A stretch of DNA of 64,000 bases from an uncultured Clostridia bacterium. GTDB taxonomy: Bacteria; Bacillota; Clostridia; Christensenellales; Borkfalkiaceae. Location of the stretch: positions 124,001-188,000 of the forward strand of contig CANRCK010000002.1 in NCBI GenBank assembly GCA_947629095.1, in the 5' to 3' direction. Made by a program: the position numbers and the translations under genes. This document shows positions 52,601 through 60,603 of this stretch, piece after piece. Numbering within the stretch: the stretch's first letter is position 1; each line of letters begins with the position of its first letter. The notes under the pieces are model-generated. The model ran no database searches, was not told the origin of the DNA, and was given only the letters and a program-made list of their open reading frames with translations.

Positions 52601-52928
52601 TCCTTAACAGTCTGGCGCAGAAGGAGTGTATTGTGGAGATATCCGCCGAGGCGATTTTGGAAATCTGCGTTTTGAGCCTGTTTTTTGCGGCGCCCTCTGC
52701 TACGGCAAGCCTGTTTACAAGGGATTTGCGCAGCTTTTCCTTCATCTGCGCCGCCGCCTTTTTTGTGAACGTAACGGCGAGCACGTTGTCCAGATCGGCG
52801 CCGTTTTCCACAGCCCGCGTGAGCTTTTCTATCATAACGAAGGTCTTGCCGCTGCCCGCCGAAGCGGAAACTATAACTTTTCCGCCCGATTCAACCGCGG
52901 CAAGCTGTTCTTTTGTGAGTTCAGCCAT
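49632..52928 (-). CDS. addA: ATP-dependent helicase/nuclease subunit A
   Basis: AddA is the helicase and one nuclease of the AddAB complex that processes double-strand breaks for recombination. The 1098-residue protein has UvrD-type motifs: Walker A SASAGSGKTFVM, Walker B FVDEYQDVNPVQ, LTGNFRSS, motif VI-like VACTRAM. The C-terminal PD-(D/E)XK nuclease is seen in VRIIDYKYSK with VQGAIDLM. It is about 130 residues shorter than the B. subtilis protein. It overlaps the end of addB by 8 bases. Confidence 0.94.
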   Translation of the reverse strand: MAELTKEQLAAVESGGKVIVSASAGSGKTFVMIEKLTRAVENGADLDNVLAVTFTKKAAAQMKEKLRKSLVNRLAVAEGAAKNRLKTQISKIASADISTIHSFCARLLRTHFYAIGIDGVFDVMADEDPVASDLKTRALENLFDGRYESGDGDFLYLVKRFYAKRSDAALKKLVLSAYSKIRNVAHYREMLENTQKLYTEEGFWQVCNELGEFFAAEYNVLAEDVRAFKSILPPDADPAYKKLLGEMESALGTAAEQGIFLPLPPLTVSKKPKNGGLEEYDGFRADIAEKYRGIKKGLGDEETERAAFFESGKTAAAFSSLLLAFDSEYSRIKLDENKLDYNDLEHLTLKLLRDESIKREINSKYRFVFVDEYQDVNPVQEEIISAMDGEVFLVGDIKQAIYGFRGSKSLFFAEKYNRMKGEGSALRLTGNFRSSAEVLSFVNDLFSDAMTEASYGFDYAQNSKMTASGGYPAGSGGADILVFGKEEKEEKERDVYSVIEDSRPAPYSRGGLAVLRLVEEELSKQRYDSDKKQFVDVQPGDICILVRKNAGQAEEIARALRDAGYSVSGAQENNICDLPEVRQIADILSLIDNAEQDIPLATALLSPLGGLSEDEAAQIRIALKREGKIPFRRCCELYALRGTDKIAKKLNAFYRNLTRLRDLSQILTAGELIDTLIANGGFEAAFSAGTGEKLKNVLRFAEEGQKLTLPAFLARLKADGYEIKATPTASSDSIKIMTMHAAKGLEFPVVILADICRRFTGREDDLMPFDDKYGFAPPSFSPEKMIKRSTVLKKLVKCRAEREDLKNELNLFYVACTRAMCRLHIMASEVPGYSARGALKAKCYAQIFDMNKFGPAAYEPAVREREGEAVEAMAAADAGLAEAVKRRFMQPYSHEGSVELPVKSSASAIIKSLRQEEPYYAENELFKEEQGETGAERGTAYHRFLELCNFGIKSAEGIAGEIENFTRCGKMTQEQADLIDAEQLSRILGMPVFAGLENAETYREREFLCRLKACDVLKGVSAEDYVLVQGAIDLMARTDGGVRIIDYKYSKKSDAQLIETYSAQLSLYKKAVSTILKVDESKISTAIVNIFACRQIIL

Positions 52929-55900
52929 TGTTGCCCCCCTTGCCGCGCGCTATTGCGGCGATTTGGGCGCAGTTGACCGAAGAGACTTTTCTTTCTTCCC
53001 CGTCCCTGCCCACGGCAAAGCCGCAGCTGCCGCCTAACTTGCAGTAGTCGCACGCCTTTTCCGCAGGGGAGGGCGCGGTGTTGCCCGAAAGCATCTCCTC
53101 CGCCCCCTTGCCCGCAACCAGACGGGAATATGAGAGAAAATAATAAAAATCCTCCCTCTTCATGGCGCTTTGAACGCTCCTGCCGTTGAGATAAGCGTCC
53201 ACGTACTGCGATTTCATCTTGGGCAGAACGTTTACGTCGGAGGCCGAAACAACCTCCTCGCTGCCGTCCATAAAGCCTTGAAGGCGAAAAACGCCGTCCT
53301 CCTTTTCGCGGTAGACCACCAACGCGGGGAAGTAGTACGCCCCCGCCGCCCGCTTACCGCCCGAAGCCGCAAGAAGATAGAGCGGAAGCTGTAATTTTGC
53401 GCCCGTGTAATATTTTTCGGACGAGCTGTCTATAACGCCCGTCTTGTAGTCGATTATCCTTACCATATCGCCGCACTCGTCCTTCCTGTCTATTCTGCCG
53501 AAAATCTTCAAGCCCGGAATCAGACTTATTTCGCACTTACTCTCCGTGTCGGTGACGGTAAATTTTGAATTTTTGAGCTGCTCGTACATTCCCAGGGAGA
53601 CCTTTGCCGCCTCTTCGACAAGCGCGTTGGCGGTGTATTCCCCGCTCTTTGCGTCCGAAAGGGAAGAATAGGGCGGCACGGAGAGCTTGTTGCGGGCGAT
53701 TTCGCACGCGCGCACGTTCAGCTCTTCCGCCGTGCTTATGCCGTTGACTTCCTTTGCAAGCTCCTCCAGAACGGAGTGGATGAAGTTGCCCGTATCAACC
53801 GCGCGCACGGGACCCTCCTCCCTTTCCGCAACCCTCAAGCCCTGCTTCATATACACGGCGTAGGGGCAGGAAAAATACGTTTCGAGGGCGGTTGGCGTTA
53901 TGCTGTCGTAGCTGACATAGAGCTGCCGTGCGCAGGTTATTCCGTGGTTTACGGGGTTTTTAAGCGCTGCGTCCGCCTCCCTTGAGTATCCGCCCTCCGA
54001 AAGCGCGGAATATACGGCTCCGAAAGCCGCGGAATGTTTGTTGAGCTTGGTCAGCCGCTTTACGGCGGGCAGCTTTTCGGCTGCGTAGTAGGGCAGCCAT
54101 GCGGAGCTTTTTTCAAGCCGCTTTACGGAGACAGGAACAAGCCCGGAACCGGTCCCGGTTTTAAATATCCCCGAAGCATAGGCTATTATTTCGCTCTTTG
54201 CAGTGGCTTCGCCGCCCTGCGCGGAGGGATACAAGAGATACAGCCGCTTTTTGAACGCGCACACGTTCAGCCCCGTGGTTTCCCTTATCCTCAGGTTCAC
54301 CTGTCGTATTTTGGGGGATATATCGAGGTTTAACTTTTCCAGACGTGATATTTCCCTGTCGGTGAGAAGGGCGGTGTCCGCGCCCGCAGAGGGAACGTCC
54401 TCCGTAAGGTCCGCCGCAAAAACTATGTTTGTGCCCACGTTCACCGTGGCGGCTATGTCCCCCACGAACACGGCGTCCGCCTTGGGGGGAATGAGAGATA
54501 TTTCCATTGCGGCAAAACCGCTTTTAAGTATTTTTACAACGTCCCTTATGGGCATATCGCCGCAAAGCTCGTCCGCTTCCGAAAGAACCTGCATAACGCC
54601 TTCGAGCGCGCGGCTGCCGAACGCCGCCTGAACGGGGCGGGAGGATTTAAACTCTTCAAAAAGACTTTCAAGCTTGCCCGAAACGTCGTATATCCTCAAC
54701 ATTTCGCAAAGCCCCCTCAGAATGCCGCGGGTATCGCCCCTTTTGTTTATGAGGGAATATCCGTTTACAAAAGTCTCCCTTACGCGCTCCACCGCGTCGA
54801 TATCCCAACCGCTCTCCTTTAAGCCCTCCCGCGGGGTGCGCAACACCCCGCCGCGGTATGCGGCGAACCTCAGAGCGTAATTGCGGAATATATCCCTGTC
54901 CTTACGCTCCGCGGGGAAGAAAGGAGACGACACAACCCCGTCCACGTCCTGCGGGCGGCAGCCCGAAATCACGCAGCCGAGGCAGGAAAATATAAACGCG
55001 CACAGCGGGTGCTCGGAGAGGGGTATGCGCCTGTCCTCGTAGAATGGTATGCGGTAGCGGTTGAAAACGCGCGCCAGCGCGTCGCCGTTCTCCTCTATGC
55101 GGGGCAGCATTACGGATATTTGGGAATATCTTTCGCCCCCGTCGAGGACCTCTTTTTTTATGGCGGCGGCAATGAACTCATACTCGGACTCCCTGTCGTC
55201 CGCCTCGTACACACAAACCCTGTCGGTACATGTCTTGGGGCCGTAAAAACTTTCCGGGTCGAAAAGGGAACGCCGCAAAGCATCCGCCTCGGCAATAAGC
55301 CCGCCCCCGGCGGTGCACACTTCGGCGCCGCCGATCTCCGCGGCGGCAGAGACGAACGACGCGCCCGCCTCGTTAACGTAGATATCCGCGCTGCCGCCCA
55401 CAAACAGCCCCGTTACATCCCTTGCCGCGGCAAACGCCGCGCGGACGCACTCCGTTATTGTGCACGTGAACGCCTGATAGCCCAAAAACACAACGGCGGC
55501 GCCCTTTATTTTTGCGCTGCCCTCTATTACGGGGGCAAGGCGCTTTAAATAGCCGTTCCTGTCCTGAAGCCCGTTCCGTTCGAGATATTGCATATATTCG
55601 GAGTATATTATGGATAAATCCCTGAGTTTGCCGCCGAGAAGCCCCTCTTCCGAAGCCGCCTTTTGCACGTCCTCCGCCGTCACGCGCGAGGAATATAAAA
55701 GGGCTATGGTGTCGTAGACGGATTGGGCTGCGCCGGGCGCGGAGAGCTGCCCGAACAGGGCGAGCTTTGACTTTTGCTCCTCTATTATCCTCCTGACAGC
55801 CATTGCGGAACCCTGCGCCGAAAGCACGTTTTGGGGCTTGCCGCACTCCTCCGCCAAAAACCGCGCAAAGGTATACACGGAGGTTGAAAAAGTGCCCTCC

Positions 55901-56052
55901 ACGGCCTCGCAAACCGTGCGTTCGGCGGCAAGCGACAGCCTGTCCTCGCAGAATACAACGGTTTTTTTGCCGTACGCCTCGTTTTGGGCGACAAGGGTTT
56001 TGAGTTGTTCCAGCGCCACCGAGAGAGAGGCGCAGTTCACGCATTTTATCAT
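52921..56052 (-). CDS. addB: ATP-dependent helicase/nuclease subunit B
   Basis: This 1043-residue protein pairs with AddA. The C-terminal nuclease is intact (MVRIIDYKTGV), and the iron-sulphur cysteines are present: one in YFSCPYAVYM and the CxxCx5C set in CDYCKLGGSCGF. The N-terminal region, where B. subtilis AddB has a GxxGSGKT-type P-loop, reads CVNCASLSVALEQL, so the ATP-binding loop is missing. A TGG-TATAAT box lies 8 bases before the ATG and no ribosome binding site is seen, so the addBA mRNA may be leaderless. Confidence 0.9.
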   Translation of the reverse strand: MIKCVNCASLSVALEQLKTLVAQNEAYGKKTVVFCEDRLSLAAERTVCEAVEGTFSTSVYTFARFLAEECGKPQNVLSAQGSAMAVRRIIEEQKSKLALFGQLSAPGAAQSVYDTIALLYSSRVTAEDVQKAASEEGLLGGKLRDLSIIYSEYMQYLERNGLQDRNGYLKRLAPVIEGSAKIKGAAVVFLGYQAFTCTITECVRAAFAAARDVTGLFVGGSADIYVNEAGASFVSAAAEIGGAEVCTAGGGLIAEADALRRSLFDPESFYGPKTCTDRVCVYEADDRESEYEFIAAAIKKEVLDGGERYSQISVMLPRIEENGDALARVFNRYRIPFYEDRRIPLSEHPLCAFIFSCLGCVISGCRPQDVDGVVSSPFFPAERKDRDIFRNYALRFAAYRGGVLRTPREGLKESGWDIDAVERVRETFVNGYSLINKRGDTRGILRGLCEMLRIYDVSGKLESLFEEFKSSRPVQAAFGSRALEGVMQVLSEADELCGDMPIRDVVKILKSGFAAMEISLIPPKADAVFVGDIAATVNVGTNIVFAADLTEDVPSAGADTALLTDREISRLEKLNLDISPKIRQVNLRIRETTGLNVCAFKKRLYLLYPSAQGGEATAKSEIIAYASGIFKTGTGSGLVPVSVKRLEKSSAWLPYYAAEKLPAVKRLTKLNKHSAAFGAVYSALSEGGYSREADAALKNPVNHGITCARQLYVSYDSITPTALETYFSCPYAVYMKQGLRVAEREEGPVRAVDTGNFIHSVLEELAKEVNGISTAEELNVRACEIARNKLSVPPYSSLSDAKSGEYTANALVEEAAKVSLGMYEQLKNSKFTVTDTESKCEISLIPGLKIFGRIDRKDECGDMVRIIDYKTGVIDSSSEKYYTGAKLQLPLYLLAASGGKRAAGAYYFPALVVYREKEDGVFRLQGFMDGSEEVVSASDVNVLPKMKSQYVDAYLNGRSVQSAMKREDFYYFLSYSRLVAGKGAEEMLSGNTAPSPAEKACDYCKLGGSCGFAVGRDGEERKVSSVNCAQIAAIARGKGGNNG

Positions 56053-56060
56053 ACTCTGCC

Positions 56061-56066
56061 ATTATA
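56061..56066 (-). promoter_or_regulatory. Extended -10 box of addBA, predicted leaderless
   Basis: On the minus strand TGGTATAAT lies 8 bases before the addB ATG. The -35 region is weak, which extended -10 promoters tolerate. Confidence 0.6.
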
Positions 56067-56110
56067 CCACAAAGTGGGGGTAATTTTAAAGAATTTGGGG
56101 CATAAAAGTT

Positions 56111-56139
56111 TTTACAAAATTAAAATTATATGGTATAAT
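56111..56139 (+). promoter_or_regulatory. Promoter of the 56185 lipoprotein gene
   Basis: TTTACA (56111-56116), a 17-base spacer ending TGG, and TATAAT (56134-56139). Confidence 0.8.
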
Positions 56140-56184
56140 GTGAAAAAATTACGTCCTATTTGGACTCGATTGGGATTTTTGTCT

Positions 56185-57300
56185 ATGAAAAAGAGACTTG
56201 CCGTTTTACTTACGGCTGCGGTTGCGGGGGTTGCCCTGACCGCCGCAGGCTGCGGAAGCAGTTCAAAAAATCTTGCTTCGCTCTCCTCAAACTGGTACAG
56301 CGACGCGGCATTCAAGAATATACAGCCTACCTTTACGGGAAATAACGCCGAAAATTATACCTACAAGGTCACTCAGTCCGACGACTCCGGCAACGGTTAC
56401 TATTCGGTGAAGTATGCCGAAGGAACGTATAACACGCAGTTTTACGCAAAAAAGATAACCGAAACGGAGCTTTCCTCCATAACACTTGAAAAATGGAGAG
56501 ACGAGTACACCGCGTCCCTCGGCTCGGAGGGATTTATGTATTTGTACTACTATAAGACGGAGCTTCTGCTGCCCTCGGTTACCTTTACTTTGGGCAACGA
56601 AAGCAAGACTTTTGAAAACCAGAGCGTTGTGAGCGAAAGCTATTTCCTTTCGGTTGCGGACTATCTTTCCCCCGTGTACACTTTAAGGACGGTGCACCGC
56701 GCCCTCCCCGCAGAACTGCAGGCTGCCGAACTTTCGAGATGCTACACACAATCGGATATGAAGTACGAGAGTTTTTACAATATTTCGGGAGGGAATGTTA
56801 CGAGCTATATAACGGACCTCTCGGCGGACGGCGCCGAACCGCAGACTTACGAAGCGGGCGGGCTTAAAGGATATCATAACTCCGTGTTCGACTACACCTA
56901 CCTCGACGTGGTGATACGCGCGATGCGCGGAACGTCGCTCGCGCTCACTCTGTATACCCCCGGGCTGGCGCCCAGAGACTACTCGGTTACAGTGGGGAAC
57001 GACGCGCTGTTGCAGGACGCCGACAAGGCGGACGCGCAGCTTGCGGAGGTGCAGTCCGTGCTGGAAGCAAAGGGAATGTTCACGCCGAAGTCCGTTGAAA
57101 ACGAGGACGGAACCACAACCCTTTCCAAACTTCAAACCAAGTCCGCAACGGTGACCTTCAACGGCGGAAGCTTTTCGGGAGTTTCCCAAAAATATTGGTT
57201 TGCAACAGACGCGGAAAACACTACCCGCACGCTGATGGTGAAGTACACCGAACCGCTGGTTTATAACCTCGGCGCACTGGACTACGTTTTGCAGGCGTAA
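56185..57300 (+). CDS. Putative lipoprotein, unknown function
   Basis: This 371-residue protein has a lipoprotein signal (MKKRLAVLLTAAVAG.., lipobox LTAAGC, Cys near 20) and a Ser-rich stretch, followed by a beta-rich extracytoplasmic region with many tyrosines (FMYLYYYKTELL, VFDYTYLDVVIRA). No family is recognised. The frame is open upstream into the addB region, but the ATG at 56185 starts the signal peptide and follows a promoter with a 40-base leader. The ribosome binding site is weak. It is monocistronic, with a strong terminator, and divergent from addB. Confidence 0.8.
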   Translation: MKKRLAVLLTAAVAGVALTAAGCGSSSKNLASLSSNWYSDAAFKNIQPTFTGNNAENYTYKVTQSDDSGNGYYSVKYAEGTYNTQFYAKKITETELSSITLEKWRDEYTASLGSEGFMYLYYYKTELLLPSVTFTLGNESKTFENQSVVSESYFLSVADYLSPVYTLRTVHRALPAELQAAELSRCYTQSDMKYESFYNISGGNVTSYITDLSADGAEPQTYEAGGLKGYHNSVFDYTYLDVVIRAMRGTSLALTLYTPGLAPRDYSVTVGNDALLQDADKADAQLAEVQSVLEAKGMFTPKSVENEDGTTTLSKLQTKSATVTFNGGSFSGVSQKYWFATDAENTTRTLMVKYTEPLVYNLGALDYVLQA

Positions 57301-57317
57301 AATATAAACAAATTAAA

Positions 57318-57350
57318 GCCGTGCGGCAGCAAGCCGCACGGCGTTTTTTG
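57318..57350 (+). terminator. Lipoprotein gene terminator
   Basis: A perfect 10-bp stem (GCCGTGCGGC / GCCGCACGGC) with loop AGCAA is followed by GTTTTTTG. Confidence 0.93.
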
Positions 57351-57366
57351 TTGATACGTATGGAGT

Positions 57367-57765
57367 TTAATCCCCTGCATTTTTTATAATTCGCTCTATC
57401 CTTTCCTTTGCCGCCAGAGCAAAGTTCTTCTCCTCTTCGCCGAGGGGGGCAGGCTCGGGAAAATACGAGAGCAGTTCGTCCATTGACATTACCTCCCTTT
57501 TGGAAAGCTCGTCGGCAAGCAGGGAAAATTTATCGTCCCATTCCTGCGTGGAACCGCCTAAGCCTCGCTTGTTCCCCGCCGTTGCCGAAGCCGCTTCAGC
57601 CCTGTGCCGCGCACGGAGCAGCCCCGCCGTGACCTCGCCGATATCGTTTGTGTGCACTTCCTGTAAATTGCGGCTTGCAAAAAAGCGTTTGATTCTGCCG
57701 AGCTGCGCTTTTGTAAAGTTTTGCGCGCTCTTGCCCAGAATTTTCAAAAAGCGTTGTACCGCCAT
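57367..57765 (-). CDS. Hypothetical protein, helical and charged
   Basis: This 132-residue soluble protein is rich in Lys, Arg, Glu and Ala and is predicted to be mostly helical (RFLKILGKSAQNFTKAQLGR, then FSLLADELSKREVMSMDELL). No domain is recognised. Its first 22 bases overlap the end of the upstream 104-residue gene in another frame, so the two are probably translationally coupled. It is the last gene of the kinase-paralogue unit. Confidence 0.6.
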   Translation of the reverse strand: MAVQRFLKILGKSAQNFTKAQLGRIKRFFASRNLQEVHTNDIGEVTAGLLRARHRAEAASATAGNKRGLGGSTQEWDDKFSLLADELSKREVMSMDELLSYFPEPAPLGEEEKNFALAAKERIERIIKNAGD

Positions 57766-58058
57766 TCGGCGGCGGAGACGCCCTCCTCCTTTTTTACAAA
57801 CTCCTCAAAAACGGCGTAGCCCTCGTCGCCGTAGGGTATGAGCGTGCAGTAGTCGGCAAGTACAAGCATACTGCAATCGCGGTGGTCGTCCGGTGCGCAG
57901 TTGAGTTTGGCGTAGTAGAATAAATCCCCGTCCGCCGCGTACCAAAAAGCGTTTATGCACTCGCTGCCGCGCACAGCCATCTTTCCGCCGAGCAGATATT
58001 TGACCGAACGGCGGTCGAGCGCCGCGTCTACCGCGCCGTAGCTGAATTTACCGCCCAT
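57744..58058 (-). CDS. Hypothetical protein, 104 residues
   Basis: This short soluble protein (MGGKFSYGAVDAALDRR start) is rich in Tyr, Asp and Cys and has segments INAFWYAADGDLFYYAKLN and CSMLVLADYCTLIPYGDEGY. No family is recognised. It begins directly after the kinase stop with no gap, and overlaps the next gene by 22 bases, so it belongs to a three-gene unit headed by the KDG-kinase paralogue. A role linked to that kinase is only inferred from position. Confidence 0.6.
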   Translation of the reverse strand: MGGKFSYGAVDAALDRRSVKYLLGGKMAVRGSECINAFWYAADGDLFYYAKLNCAPDDHRDCSMLVLADYCTLIPYGDEGYAVFEEFVKKEEGVSAAEWRYNAF

Positions 58059-59093
58059 CTATCTTCTTATTTCATACTCCTGGTTCATGAGCTTGATTAT
58101 GGATTCTTCGTCGTCGGTAATGTTGAAATCGCCGTGCATAGTATGTTTTATTACAGATGACGCAACCGCAAAGTTTACAACGTCGTCGGGCTGCATCTCG
58201 CGCATCATTGCGTATATCATACCGCTTGCAAAGGCGTCGCCGCCGCCGACGCGGTCGAGAATTCCGAAGCGGAAAGTGCGGCTTTCGTAAGTTTCGCCGT
58301 TGTACCACATAAACGCTTTAAGGCTGTTTTCGCTGCCCGAATGGACATATCTTATGTGCCTGCCAATAGCCTTTATGTCAAAACGTTTTGAGATTTCACG
58401 GAAAATTCTGTCCTGTTCCTTGTAGGAAGGGGTCATGGACAAACCGTCCTTCAAATCCTTGCCGTCGGGTCCGGGCAGGTTTATAGGCTCTATGCCGAAC
58501 AGAACGTCCACGTAGGGGAGATATTCCGTTATGCAGTCGCGCGCGGCCTGCCAGCTCCACAGCGCGGAGCGAAAGTTGCAGTCGAAGCTGACGGTAATTT
58601 CAAGCTCCTTTGCCGCTTGCAGGGCAAGCATTATGAGCTGACGGCAGTTTTTGGAAAGGGCGGGCGTGATGCCCGAAAGGTGCAGCCATGTGAAGCCTTC
58701 GAGCTTCTTTTTGAAATCTATCTGCGAAAAATCGTAGAGGGCGAAGGACGATTCCTTTCTGTCGTAAGTCACCTTAGAAGAACGGACACCGAAGCCCTCT
58801 TCAAGGAAATATATGCCCATTCTGCCCTCTTTTGAATAGATACAGGGAGAACAATGGACGTCGTTGGACCTGAGGTAGCGGATTGCCGCCTTGCCTATGG
58901 AGGAATCGGGCACGACGGTGAAATATGAAGAGTCTATGCCCAGATTTGCAAGCGACGCGGCTACGTTGGCTTCGGCGCCGCCGTAGGTGACCTTGAATTC
59001 GTCGGTAGTTCTTATCTTTTCATAGTTGGGGGGCGAGAGCCTTAAAAGAAGCTCGCCCATAGTAATAAATTTGATGCTTGATTTATCAACCAT
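58059..59093 (-). CDS. PfkB-family sugar kinase, KDG-kinase paralogue
   Basis: This 344-residue protein shares the KDG-kinase layout with the kinase at 8555-9586: KFITMGELLLRLSPPN, TYGGAEANVAASLANLG, and the catalytic motif DRVGGGDAFASGM. It differs by about 12 inserted residues near 200-215 (EPINLPGPDGKD) and a distinct C-terminus (HGDFNITDDEESI, compare HTIPGDFNLVSRKE). The substrate is likely KDG or a related keto-deoxy sugar acid. Such duplication could reflect separate regulation or specificity. GGGGGAA precedes the ATG, and a TGA-TATAAT box lies about 35 bases upstream. Confidence 0.82.
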   Translation of the reverse strand: MVDKSSIKFITMGELLLRLSPPNYEKIRTTDEFKVTYGGAEANVAASLANLGIDSSYFTVVPDSSIGKAAIRYLRSNDVHCSPCIYSKEGRMGIYFLEEGFGVRSSKVTYDRKESSFALYDFSQIDFKKKLEGFTWLHLSGITPALSKNCRQLIMLALQAAKELEITVSFDCNFRSALWSWQAARDCITEYLPYVDVLFGIEPINLPGPDGKDLKDGLSMTPSYKEQDRIFREISKRFDIKAIGRHIRYVHSGSENSLKAFMWYNGETYESRTFRFGILDRVGGGDAFASGMIYAMMREMQPDDVVNFAVASSVIKHTMHGDFNITDDEESIIKLMNQEYEIRR

Positions 59094-59127
59094 ATAAAAT
59101 TTCCCCCGAAATTATTATCATATAAAA

Positions 59128-59150
59128 ATTATATCACATTTTTTTTATTT
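59128..59150 (-). promoter_or_regulatory. Promoter of the KDG-kinase paralogue unit
   Basis: On the minus strand the extended -10 TGTGATATAAT ends at 59128; a weak TGTACA lies 16 bases upstream. The -10 region is the same ten-base word as at the degV promoter. Confidence 0.55.
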
Positions 59151-59173
59151 GTACAGCCCCAAAATAAATTTTG

Positions 59174-59203
59174 TTGCTTTTTTGGGGAACCCTGTGATAA
59201 AAT
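59174..59203 (+). promoter_or_regulatory. Promoter of the 2-hydroxyacid dehydrogenase gene, predicted leaderless
   Basis: TTGCTT (59174-59179), 18 bases ending TGA, and TAAAAT (59198-59203). The ATG begins 6 bases later. Confidence 0.6.
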
Positions 59204-59209
59204 GAAATT

Positions 59210-60151
59210 ATGAAGATTGTTATAGACAACGCCGCCTTTTCGGGCGACGATATCGATTTTGACGATTTTAAGGCGCTGGGCGAAGTGGCGTACATAAACG
59301 AACCCTCGCGGGAGAAGCTTTTTTGCACCGCCCGCGGCTGCGACGCGATAATAGTGAACAAGGTGATTATAGACAGGGCGTTTTTGGACGCGTGCCCCAC
59401 AATAAAATACGTTGGAGTTTTTGCAACGGGATACAACGTGGTGGACACCGCGCTGTGCCGCGAACGGGGAGTTACGGTGTGCAACGTGCCCGGTTACTCC
59501 ACTAACGCCGTTGCGCAGCACGTTTTTGCGCTTATTTTATCTATATACGGTCAAATCCCAAAGTACGTTGCCTCGGTTGAGGCGGGCGACTGGACGAGAA
59601 GCCGCACATTTTGCTATTTCCCCTGGCGGACTTATGAGATAGCAGGGAAAACGCTGGGGATTTTAGGATATGGGAACATCGGCAAAGCCGTGGCAGAAAT
59701 TGCAAAAGCCTTTGGCATGAACGTGGTTATATCCACCCGAACCCCGCCCCAAAATTGCCCGTATGAAACTGTAACGTTCGTGGAGATGCTTGCAAAGAGC
59801 GACATTGTCACCCTGCACTGTCCACTGAACCCCTCCACCGAAAAAATTATAGACGGGCGCGCAATATCCCTTATGAAAGACGGCGCGGTGCTCATAAACA
59901 CGGCGCGCGGAGGGCTGATAGACGAGGAGGCGCTGCGCGGCGCGCTGGAGAGCGGAAAGCTTTCGGCTGCCGGGCTGGACGTTGTGAGCGAGGAGCCGAT
60001 GAAGCCCTCAAATCCCCTGCTCGGCGCAAAGAACTGCTTTATTACCCCGCACGTGGCTTGGACGCCGCTGGAAACGCGCAAAAGGCTCTTGAAAATAGCC
60101 GCGCAGAACCTTAAAGCGTTCATTGAAGGTCACCCACAAAACGTTGTGTGA
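59210..60151 (+). CDS. D-2-hydroxyacid dehydrogenase
   Basis: This 313-residue enzyme has the NAD-binding GILGYGNIGKAVAE and the catalytic Arg/Glu/His set: NTARGGLIDEEAL, DVVSEEP and ITPHVAWTP. It reduces a 2-keto acid to the D-2-hydroxy acid; hydroxypyruvate or glyoxylate reductase is the closest type, but the substrate is not fixed by these motifs. It is monocistronic, ends in a bidirectional terminator, and has a -10 box 6 bases before the ATG with no ribosome binding site, suggesting leaderless translation. Confidence 0.88.
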   Translation: MKIVIDNAAFSGDDIDFDDFKALGEVAYINEPSREKLFCTARGCDAIIVNKVIIDRAFLDACPTIKYVGVFATGYNVVDTALCRERGVTVCNVPGYSTNAVAQHVFALILSIYGQIPKYVASVEAGDWTRSRTFCYFPWRTYEIAGKTLGILGYGNIGKAVAEIAKAFGMNVVISTRTPPQNCPYETVTFVEMLAKSDIVTLHCPLNPSTEKIIDGRAISLMKDGAVLINTARGGLIDEEALRGALESGKLSAAGLDVVSEEPMKPSNPLLGAKNCFITPHVAWTPLETRKRLLKIAAQNLKAFIEGHPQNVV

Positions 60152-60160
60152 AAATTCGGC

Positions 60161-60198
60161 AATAAAAAACGACCGTCGGTTAACGGTCGTTTTTTATT
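60161..60198. terminator. Bidirectional terminator
   Basis: A perfect 16-bp stem (AATAAAAAACGACCGT and its complement) with a 6-base loop has A runs on one side and T runs on the other. It overlaps the stop codon of the DtxR-family gene. Confidence 0.95.
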
Positions 60199-60565
60199 GC
60201 TCCACGCAAGTTTTGAGATATTCCTTTATTGCGGAGTAGGTAGCTTCCGAAATGACGTGCTCCATTTCGCAGGCGTCGGCTTCGGCGTCCCGTTGGTTGA
60301 CCCCCAGCCGCGTTAAAAATTCGCGGAGGGTGCAGTGCCTTTCGTAGATTCTCTCCGCGTACTCCGCGCCCTTTTTTGTGAGATATATGTGCATTCCGTC
60401 GCACTCCACAAAGCCCGAAGCCGTTAAAATTTTAACGGCTTTCTGCACGGCGGGCTGGCTTACGCCCACTTTTCGCGCAACGTCCACGCGGTGAACGTAG
60501 TCCGACTCGCGCGAAAGAAGCAATATATTTTCAAGATAGTCCTCTATGGACTTGCTGCGTTCCAT
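60194..60565 (-). CDS. DtxR/MntR-family metal-dependent regulator
   Basis: This 123-residue protein has the winged-helix domain (EDYLENILLLSRE, VARKVGVSQPAVQKAVKIL) and the dimerisation/metal domain (RHCTLREFLTRLGV, ADACEMEHVIS). The C-E-x-x-H motif and upstream histidine are the metal ligands of this family. It would sense Mn2+ or Fe2+ and control metal transport genes, none of which is adjacent. The ATG at 60565 is 6 bases after a consensus -10 box. An 18-bp palindrome overlaps the -35 box, so autorepression is likely. Confidence 0.9.
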   Translation of the reverse strand: MERSKSIEDYLENILLLSRESDYVHRVDVARKVGVSQPAVQKAVKILTASGFVECDGMHIYLTKKGAEYAERIYERHCTLREFLTRLGVNQRDAEADACEMEHVISEATYSAIKEYLKTCVEQ

Positions 60566-60571
60566 ACACAA

Positions 60572-60600
60572 ATTATATTACAAAACGCACGTTTTGTCAA
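60572..60600 (-). promoter_or_regulatory. Consensus promoter with palindromic operator, predicted leaderless
   Basis: On the minus strand TTGACA (60600-60595), 17 bases, TATAAT (60577-60572), both full consensus. The palindrome ACAAAACG-CA-CGTTTTGT (60580-60597) lies in the spacer and over the -35 box. Confidence 0.85.
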
Positions 60601-60603
60601 TAA

